From Streptosporangiaceae bacterium (GTDB lineage: Bacteria; Actinomycetota; Actinomycetes; Streptosporangiales; Streptosporangiaceae), in contig JASHQP010000054.1 of the NCBI GenBank assembly GCA_030039095.1, positions 1 to 10,887 on the forward strand: a stretch of 10,887 bases of DNA. Reading direction: 5' to 3'. The notes beneath the pieces were generated by a model. The model had not been told where the DNA came from and searched no databases. It saw only the letters and a list, made by a program, of their open reading frames with translations. Every line of letters begins with the position of its first letter. Position 1 is the stretch's first letter. The position numbers were made by a program, and so were the translations under genes. Of the stretch, positions 6,048-10,887 are shown in pieces.

Positions 6048-6228
6048 CGTGGCTCCCTTCCGCGGGCCTGAGCATCGGCGGGTGCAAGGTAACCGCGTCG
6101 CTGCGGCGGTACAGCAGCGGCGGGCGTCCCCCGGTCGGCCCGGCGGCGGCATCGGGGGAGCGGAGCGCCTCGGTGACGAAGCCGGGGGTGGCCAGTACCT
6201 TGCGGCGGAAGTTACCCAGGTCGGGGGC
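6034..6228 (-). pseudogene. NUDIX/NrtR-type protein, C-terminal winged-helix remnant
   Basis: The frame ending in TGA at 6034-6036 contains DLGNFRRKVLATPGFV, then TGGRPPLLYRR and VTLHPPMLRP. These are characteristic of the C-terminal winged-helix of NUDIX hydrolase-like proteins of the NrtR type, which bind ADP-ribose and regulate NAD metabolism genes. The NUDIX domain itself (about 150 residues) is absent; upstream the frame runs into the tail of the MarR gene with no family resemblance. The remnant overlaps the start of the ADP-ribosylglycohydrolase remnant by 14 bp, the arrangement expected of an original two-gene operon. The left limit of the homologous part (about 6228) is approximate, and no own start codon is evident. 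Confidence 0.6.
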
Positions 6229-6338
6229 CTTGCCCCAGAGCCAGAGCGGATGCTGCTCGTCTGGACCGTCAGTTTGAGAGTGGCCTCGCCGCAGTGGCTG
6301 GCGGGGTTTAAGCAACGGCGCGGTCTGTCCTGTGGGCC

Positions 6339-6974
6339 TCACTGCTGGGCGTGGCGGTCTTCCCGGCGGGCCCGGTGCTCTTCCCGGCAAGCCTGTGCTT
6401 CATCCCGCCGGGACTGGACCTGCTGGCGCCGGAGCTCGACCCCTTCGTCGCGCCGGGTCCTGTGGCTTCGGGGACGGGCGTTGGTGCTGATGCGCTCGGT
6501 CTGCTCGCGGAGGATCTCGGTGAGCCCTGTCAGGTAACTTGCGATCGCGCCAAGCTCGGCTTGCGTGTACTTCCCGGACAGATCGGTGATGGCCTGGCCC
6601 AGAGGGCCGAAGATCTCCGGCCTGAGCCGATCGAGGCGCGGGCTTGCCCGGCGGCTCACGATCACGCTGCGGCGATCGGCCGGGTTTGCGTCCCGGCTGA
6701 CGTACCCGGCGTGCGCGAGCCGGTCGACGATCCCGGTGATCGCCCCGCTGGTCAAGCCCGTGTGCTCGGCGAGCTGGCCGGCCGTCGACGGGCCCGTGCG
6801 CGTCAGGACATCGAGGATCTTCCGCTCGGTTGCCGACAGGCCGAGCTTGCGGCCGACGGCCTCGTGAAAGACGACGATGGCAGTGCTCAGCTCCCGGCCC
6901 ACGATCTCGCCCAGGTCAGCGGTGGCGGCGGCCTGATCGACGCTGGTATCGGGCTCATTGGTCACGGAGACCAT
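6339..6974 (-). CDS. MarR-family transcriptional regulator with Arg-rich tail
   Basis: This 211-residue protein has a MarR winged helix: helix-turn-helix at about 63-86 (STAGQLAEHTGLTSGAITGIVDRL) and the wing with the DxRR signature (RDANPADRRSVIV, 94-106). Dimer helices lie on both sides. The family binds palindromes and is released by small ligands. The normal protein ends near residue 165; here a highly charged tail (168-211) with repeated RRDE-like units follows, and its coding end overlaps the open frame upstream of the NUDIX remnant. The tail may be read-through into degraded DNA. The gene is divergent from a membrane-protein gene with a 43-bp gap that holds an 18-bp inverted repeat, so it probably represses that gene and itself. 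A GTG at codon 4 is an alternative start. Confidence 0.9.
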   Translation of the reverse strand: MVSVTNEPDTSVDQAAATADLGEIVGRELSTAIVVFHEAVGRKLGLSATERKILDVLTRTGPSTAGQLAEHTGLTSGAITGIVDRLAHAGYVSRDANPADRRSVIVSRRASPRLDRLRPEIFGPLGQAITDLSGKYTQAELGAIASYLTGLTEILREQTERISTNARPRSHRTRRDEGVELRRQQVQSRRDEAQACREEHRARREDRHAQQ

Positions 6975-6999
6975 CTTAGCCTGGCAAGTATCTTAGATC

Positions 7000-7017
7000 G
7001 TAAGCTAAAATGCTTAC
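7000..7017. promoter_or_regulatory. MarR operator overlapping a leaderless promoter
   Basis: GTAAGC (7000-7005) and GCTTAC (7012-7017) form a perfect inverted repeat around TAAAAT (7006-7011). TAAAAT is a good -10 hexamer for the plus-strand gene, and it lies 6 nt before the ATG at 7018, so that mRNA is probably leaderless. The -35 is poor. A second overlapping repeat, CTTA-N5-TAAG, spans 6992-7004. On the minus strand TAAGAT (6995-6990) could be the marR -10. A MarR dimer here would block both directions. Confidence 0.7.
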
Positions 7018-8241
7018 ATGCCAAGAGAAAAGAAGGCTGGTGGGACCGGCCGCGCGCGACCGGTTCTGTTCCTGCTGCTCGCATCCCCGGTCATCGCCGA
7101 GCTGCTTTGGGGCACCACCTCGGTCACTCAGGCTCCTGGGCTGTTGTTCCAGGTCGGCTTGTACGGCTGCGGGGCAATCGTCATCCGCGAGGCGGTTGTC
7201 CGCTGGGGCGGCGGCTGGCCGTCGGTGCTCCTGCTCGGTCTCGCCTACGGGGCCATCGAAGAAGGGCTGCTGGAGCCGACCTGGCTCACCCCGCGGCTGT
7301 TCCCGCATCCTTACGGCGTCGCCGGCGGCGTGTACTGGACGTACGCCGTCTTCAACGCGGGCTACCACGCGGTCTTCAGCATTGGCATCCCGGTCGCGCT
7401 GACCGAGACTCTGTTCCCGGCCCGGCGCGGACGGCCCTGGCTGCACCGGCCCGGCCTGTCCGTCGCCGGGGTGGTCTACGTGGTCAACGCCGCCGCCGTC
7501 GGCGTTGCCTGGTACACCGTGCTGCAGAAAAGCGCGTTCGGCATCCCGGCCCGCGTGCACCCGGTCCAGATGGCCGGCGTGGCAGTGCTGGTCGTTGCCC
7601 TGATCGCTTCCGCCCGGCTTGCCGCGTCGCGGTACGCCACCGGGCGGCTCGCCCCGGGAGCGCTCGCGGCGGGTCAGCGAACCGCTGAGGTCTCGGGCGC
7701 ACCGGACTCCGGCCCTGCCGCAGGTGCCCGGCGGGCTGTGCTGCGGCTTGGGGTTTTGCCTGGTCCGCGCTCGCTCGGGTTCATCGCTGCGGTCGCGGCG
7801 CTGCTCTGGTTCGCGATCCTGCTGGTCGCCACGAGCCAGGACGCGCTGAGCTGGCTGCCGTTCGAGGTACCGCTGGTAATCATCGCCGCCGCGGTGGCGC
7901 GGGCCGTGCGGTGGGTCGTGGACCGGCCGCCGCCATCCGCGCGGCGACTCATGGCGGCGTGTGCCGGGGCGCTCGTCGTCCAGGCGGTCGCCGGCTTCGT
8001 GGCCACCGGCCTGCACGATCCGGTCAACATCGCCGGCAAGGCCGTTCTCAACGTCGCCGAGTTCGTCGTGCTGGCCGTGCTGTACCGCCGGCTGCCCGCC
8101 GAGGTACGCGGGGACCCACCCGTACGCGCTACCTGCTGTCCAGGCGCGGGCGCGGAAGCGCCGATCGGTTCCGAGCTTGCCGATTCTGCTGCTGGCGGAC
8201 CCGGTGCTGCCGCCACCCCGCCAGCCAACGCCAGCTCCTGA
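7018..8241 (+). CDS. Multi-span membrane protein, weak CPBP-protease-like motifs
   Basis: This 407-residue protein has about eight to ten hydrophobic segments: near 15-31, 43-60, 67-80, 104-131, 148-169, 184-204, then after a polar loop (205-250) near 253-271, 282-299, 312-332 and 340-357. The tail from 360 is Ala/Gly/Pro-rich and probably cytoplasmic. GAIEEGLLEP (78-87) and GYHAVFS (115-121) recall the EE and H motifs of CPBP intramembrane proteases, and HDPVN (333-337) recalls their HxxxN, but the order and spacing are not convincing. It could equally be an uncharacterised transporter-like protein. The ATG at 7018 directly follows the MarR inverted repeat, with no leader, so control by the divergent MarR protein is likely. 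The start is supported by the positively charged MPREKK N-terminus before the first helix. Confidence 0.85.
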   Translation: MPREKKAGGTGRARPVLFLLLASPVIAELLWGTTSVTQAPGLLFQVGLYGCGAIVIREAVVRWGGGWPSVLLLGLAYGAIEEGLLEPTWLTPRLFPHPYGVAGGVYWTYAVFNAGYHAVFSIGIPVALTETLFPARRGRPWLHRPGLSVAGVVYVVNAAAVGVAWYTVLQKSAFGIPARVHPVQMAGVAVLVVALIASARLAASRYATGRLAPGALAAGQRTAEVSGAPDSGPAAGARRAVLRLGVLPGPRSLGFIAAVAALLWFAILLVATSQDALSWLPFEVPLVIIAAAVARAVRWVVDRPPPSARRLMAACAGALVVQAVAGFVATGLHDPVNIAGKAVLNVAEFVVLAVLYRRLPAEVRGDPPVRATCCPGAGAEAPIGSELADSAAGGPGAAATPPANASS

Positions 8242-8263
8242 CCGTCACCGATGCGCGGCCCCG

Positions 8264-8275
8264 CGCAGCGCTGCG
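8264..8275. repeat. Perfect 12-bp palindrome between two plus-strand genes
   Basis: CGCAGCGCTGCG is self-complementary and lies in the 60-bp gap before the DUF3703-like gene. Just before it, GCGCG and CGCGC (8253-8257 and 8262-8266) can form a competing stem. Neither is followed by a T-run. They may be a weak processing or attenuation structure. Confidence 0.3.
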
Positions 8276-8301
8276 TCACTACCGAAACGAACGGAGGAAC
8301 C

Positions 8302-8667
8302 ATGACCAGTCGTCAGACTCGCCCGGCCGGCACCGCGGCGGTCGCGTGGGAAGCGGCGATGGCCGGCGGCCTTGCCGCGCTGGAGCGGCGGGACTTCGCC
8401 GCCGCCTACCGCGGATTCGGCCGTGCGCATGGCCTCGGCCACAGTATCCTCGCGTGTCATCTGTCCGCCCACTCCGGCCTGTTCGCCACGGCCCGGCGCG
8501 AGCGGCGGCCTGTCAAGATCATGCACTACTTCGTGCTGCTGGCCGGAGCAGCATTTCTCGACCGGGATCACAGCCCCGAGCGCTGCGCAGTCTGCCGGGC
8601 CGCCGACGAGCGGGCAGCGGCCGGGCAGACGGGCGCGGCGACGCCGGCGGACGTTACGCCGGACTGA
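8302..8667 (+). CDS. Small DUF3703-like protein
   Basis: This protein of 121 residues starts at the ATG preceded by GGAGGA (8293-8298); an upstream ATG at 8251 in the same frame lacks such a site. The core, AALERRDFAAAYRGFGRAHGLGHSILACHLSAH, resembles DUF3703, helical proteins with an L-x-RAH-x-LGQ type motif and a following conserved His. The function of that family is unknown. The tail holds a CxxC pair (CAVC) that could bind metal or form a disulphide. It lies 60 bp downstream of the membrane-protein gene on the same strand and may be co-transcribed. The family call rests on recall of the motif pattern only. Confidence 0.72.
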   Translation: MTSRQTRPAGTAAVAWEAAMAGGLAALERRDFAAAYRGFGRAHGLGHSILACHLSAHSGLFATARRERRPVKIMHYFVLLAGAAFLDRDHSPERCAVCRAADERAAAGQTGAATPADVTPD

Positions 8668-8955
8668 CCTGGATCCGCAGGCCAGGCGTTGCGGGGAGCA
8701 GCAGGCAGCCGTGATTTGCCTTCCGTGAGCGGCTCCCCCCGGCTGCCCGGCCCGGCCGGTCGGGTGCGAGACGAACTGCGGGATCGTGGTGGCACTGTCG
8801 GACAGCAGCAGCCCGCCCGCGGTCGCTGACACGTCGCGCAGCCTGGCCGTGGCCGCCACCTCCGCGAACGTAAACGCCGACGAGTACGGCGGCCATAGTT
8901 CCTGCACCCTCTGGCCTGCCTGCATCTGCGTGCACCTCGCGTTCTGGCAGACTTC
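8668..8955. other. Stretch without a recognisable gene
   Basis: These 288 bp separate the DUF3703-like gene from the decayed response regulator. A minus-strand frame starting at 8925 reads plausibly for about 60 codons (PYSSAFTFAEVAATARLRD, then LLLSDSATTIPQFV) and then runs antisense to the DUF3703-like gene. I do not recognise the segment. It could be a leftover of a gene that once followed the response regulator. No clear Shine-Dalgarno was found. Confidence 0.35.
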
Positions 8956-9438
8956 CTAGCCGCTCGCGCTGGGCTCGAGGGTCAGCCGGCCGCGGCGCAG
9001 CACGGTAAGCACGCGGGCGGCCAGTTCCTCCAGTCCGAACGGCTTGGTCAGGCCGCCGATGGTCAGCCCGGTCACCTTGTCCGCCTGCGCGTCCCGGGCG
9101 GCCAGGAAGATCACAGGTACCTGGCAGACGTCGTGGCGCAGCCGACGCACCACCTCGAACCCGTCGGTGTCGGGCAGCATCACATCCAGCACCACCAAAT
9201 CGGACCCTCCGTCGCGGGCCGCCCGCAGCGCGCCCGCGCCGGTATCGGCGTTGGCGACCGCAAGACCCAGGAGCCGCAGTGACGTGGCGACCGCGTCGCG
9301 GGCAAGGTTCGGGGTCTGCGCAGAGGTGCCGCCTTCGGCACGATGGGCACATTCTCTGCGGCAGGTTCTCGGGGAGAGGTCACGTTCTCGGCGGCCTGCA
9401 GCTCTAGTGGGCGAGGCTGCCGCGGGCGGAGTCTGCAC
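8956..9438 (-). pseudogene. Decayed OmpR-type response regulator (receiver domain only)
   Basis: From about residue 43 (near 9312) the frame is a receiver domain: LARDAVATSLRLLGL, LVVLDVMLPDTDGFEVVRRL with phosphoacceptor Asp85, VIFLAARDAQADKVTGL, and TKPFGLEELAARVLTVLRR with Lys132. Key parts are lost. The first strand with its acidic pair (VVDDE-type) is replaced by unrelated sequence. The conserved Thr/Ser after VIFL is Ala113. The DDYV before TKPF is cut to a single Leu, as expected from a 9-nt in-frame deletion. The frame stops 10 residues after the receiver, so no DNA-binding domain exists. No partner kinase gene follows on this strand. Residues 1-42 look non-coding, so the true start is unknown. 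It is probably a dying gene; a degenerate phosphate-independent receiver is possible. Confidence 0.8.
9376..9414. repeat. 39-bp direct repeat, copy A
   Basis: This 39-bp segment matches 10564-10602 at 33 of 39 bases, with shared blocks GAGGTCACGTTC, GGCGGCCTGC and CTCTAGT. It lies about 100 bp before the deacetylase start and inside the non-conserved front part of the response-regulator frame. Short TTCTC-GCGGC units are also repeated just to its left (9353-9370). Confidence 0.7.
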
Positions 9439-9515
9439 CCAGGGTGATGGGCGGACCAGTCGTAGCTGCGAGCTGTCTCGCGCCCGACCGTCTCGTCCCC
9501 TGGAGCTATCAGCTC

Positions 9516-10394
9516 ATGACATGCCCGCACTGCCTGGATATCGACCGCCGCGCCCTTCTCGGCCTCCTAGGTATCGGTCTCGCCAGCGTTCTCGTCGGGT
9601 GCGACGACAGCCCCCGCAACACCGCCAGCGCCAAGCCCGGGAGGGCCGCTGCTGCCGTCGTCGGTAGGGCGCGCCCGAGCCCTCATCCCGCCGCTACATC
9701 GACCACGCCCGCGCCGGCGCCGCCGATCCCACCGCCGGCACCGGGGCCGTCGCAGGTCTTCTGGCAGGGCCCCCCCGGGGCCGTCGCGGCCAGACAGGTA
9801 GCGATCACGATCGATGACGGCTTCTGCGCCGAGTGCGCGCAGGCGTACGCCACCCTCGCCGAGGCGACCGGGATCCACATCACGTTCAACCCCAACGGCT
9901 GTTACGGCGAGATCTGGACCCCGCTGGCCAAGACCCTCAAGCCCCTCATCGAAGCCGGGCAAGTGCAGATCGGCAACCACACCTTCAACCACTGGTGGCT
10001 TACCGAACTCTCCGATGCCCAGGTCACCGCGCAGCTCGAGCAGAACGAGGAATGGATCGAGCAGACCTACGGAATCACCGCCCGCCCTTGGTGGCGCCCG
10101 CCCTACGGTGCCTATGACGAGCGCACCAGCGAGCTCGCGGCCTCGATGGGCTACACCAATGTGCTGATGTGGAACGGCAGCTACGGCGATTCCACCCCGA
10201 TCAGGCCCAGGACTATCCTCGCCCTGGCCAGGCAGTACCTGCATCCCGGCGTGGTCATGCTCGGTCACGCTAACTACCCAGAGGTTACCGGGATCTTCCG
10301 CCAGCTCGCCGAGACCGTGGCTGCCCGCGGCTTGCATCCTGTCACTCTCGACGAGATGTTCGGAACCAGCCGCAGCACCGGACGGTCAGCATGA
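9516..10394 (+). CDS. Secreted lipoprotein polysaccharide deacetylase (NodB homology, CE4)
   Basis: This 292-residue protein would remove N- or O-acetyl groups from a cell-wall or extracellular glycan. The NodB motifs are in order: TIDDGF (98-103) with Asp100 as likely base and Asp101 as metal ligand, NHTFNH (154-159) with metal ligands His155 and His159, RPPYGAYD (194-201), MWNGSYGDS (218-226) and VMLGHANYP (247-255) with His251. The N-terminus DRRALLGLLGIG and a lipobox ending at Cys29 (VLVGC) indicate a Tat-like lipoprotein signal, then a Pro/Ala/Thr linker to about 80. A CxxC (104-107) follows the first motif and another (3-6) precedes the twin Arg. I chose the ATG at 9516 because it gives this signal and has GGAG at 9502-9505; an in-frame ATG at 9444 adds 24 unlikely residues. 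It is divergent from the decayed response regulator. Confidence 0.93.
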   Translation: MTCPHCLDIDRRALLGLLGIGLASVLVGCDDSPRNTASAKPGRAAAAVVGRARPSPHPAATSTTPAPAPPIPPPAPGPSQVFWQGPPGAVAARQVAITIDDGFCAECAQAYATLAEATGIHITFNPNGCYGEIWTPLAKTLKPLIEAGQVQIGNHTFNHWWLTELSDAQVTAQLEQNEEWIEQTYGITARPWWRPPYGAYDERTSELAASMGYTNVLMWNGSYGDSTPIRPRTILALARQYLHPGVVMLGHANYPEVTGIFRQLAETVAARGLHPVTLDEMFGTSRSTGRSA

Positions 10395-10887
10395 GCGGAA
10401 GCTTCACCCCCGCCGGAATCCGCGCAGCACCGTCCGCGCCTGATATGCCGCGGGCGTCTGCCTGCGTGGGGGGTACTAGCGCGGCTCGGCCAGGATCGTA
10501 GTTTCCGTGTCGCCGGGAGGAAACGCGCAGGCACGGGAGGTTCGCTCAGGCTGTTTCGCGGGCGAGGTCACGTTCGGGGCGGCCTGCGACTCTAGTAAGC
10601 GACGTCGGCCGTGGCCGGTGCTAAGCGCCGAGCCATGAGAGAGGAACCCGACTACATGCGAACTGTGCGCCGGGCATCTGTGCCGTGGCGACGCGTGAGG
10701 TGCCAGGGGCGGGCGGCCGCGCGGCGGTTCGCCAGCCAGGAGGCGTTCGGCGCGGAATCGCGTTCCTGCCGGTGTCCGGCCGCCGGGCTTGCCCGGCATC
10801 TGACGTCCAGGCGCCCGCGATGGAGCCGATGCGGCGTCCGGCGGGACAGCTTCCGGCACCTGCGGCGCGCGGGATGGATGCGGAGGC
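10395..10887. other. End of window with no firm gene
   Basis: No recognisable protein was found in these 493 bp. On the plus strand a frame from ATG 10635 (or ATG 10656, preceded by AGAGGA) runs open to the end of the window, but its Arg/Ala-rich product looks like GC-driven chance. A minus-strand frame at 10476-10859 is likewise Pro/Arg-rich and unconvincing. The only structured element is copy B of the 39-bp repeat. Confidence 0.5.
10564..10602. repeat. 39-bp direct repeat, copy B
   Basis: This is the second copy of the repeat at 9376-9414 (33 of 39 identical, same orientation, 1188 bp apart). It lies 170 bp past the deacetylase stop and about 30 bp before a possible open frame. The six differences fall in three adjacent pairs, with long identical blocks between them. 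Confidence 0.7.

Noticed and set aside
6351..7688. Long plus-strand open frame of 445 codons
   Set aside because: It runs antisense through the MarR gene and in another frame through the membrane-protein gene; its product is Arg/Gly-rich without family motifs, as expected of high-GC shadow frames.
10476..10859. Minus-strand 127-codon frame at the window end
   Set aside because: Pro/Arg/Ala-rich, no domain, and it crosses the 39-bp repeat; best explained as chance in high-GC DNA.

Overview
The window comes from a high-GC actinobacterium. Coding GC is about 73% in the steroid-type genes (44 of 60 bases at 1321-1380). Supporting signs are a KstR2/FadA6 pair, probable leaderless promoters, a Tat-type lipoprotein polysaccharide deacetylase and a NUDIX/ADP-ribosylglycohydrolase remnant. 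I cannot name a genus. No rRNA, tRNA, CRISPR array or transposase was seen.

Layout. 1-238 (+) is the ATP-binding end of a sensor histidine kinase. 258-2971 (-) is a steroid-catabolism type block transcribed as kstR2, then fadA6, then an SDR dehydrogenase. Two perfect KstR2 boxes and one near-perfect box lie at 2232-2245, 3201-3214 and 3052-3065. The last two sit in a gene-free stretch (2972-3285) upstream of kstR2. 3286-3899 (-) is a small XRE regulator with a four-helix membrane protein; their genes overlap by 4 nt, and the promoter carries tandem operator-like repeats and appears leaderless.

4159-6228 (-) is the most unusual part. A DNA cytosine-5 methyltransferase follows an EcoRV-family restriction endonuclease. 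The endonuclease frame is fused at its N-terminus to the last part of an ADP-ribosylglycohydrolase. Just upstream is the winged-helix end of a NUDIX/NrtR-type protein. This looks like an R-M system that landed in, and eroded, a NrtR-ADP-ribosylglycohydrolase operon. Sampled GC is lower here (33 of 60 at 4801-4860), which fits transfer.

6339-8241 is a divergent pair: a MarR regulator with a long Arg-rich tail (-) and a multi-span membrane protein (+). An 18-bp inverted repeat between them covers the likely -10 of the membrane protein gene, so the MarR protein probably controls it. 8302-8667 (+) is a small DUF3703-like protein. 8956-9438 (-) is a decayed response-regulator receiver without its output domain. 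9516-10394 (+) is a secreted lipoprotein polysaccharide deacetylase, flanked by two copies of a diverged 39-bp repeat. The last 490 bp hold no gene I can firmly support.
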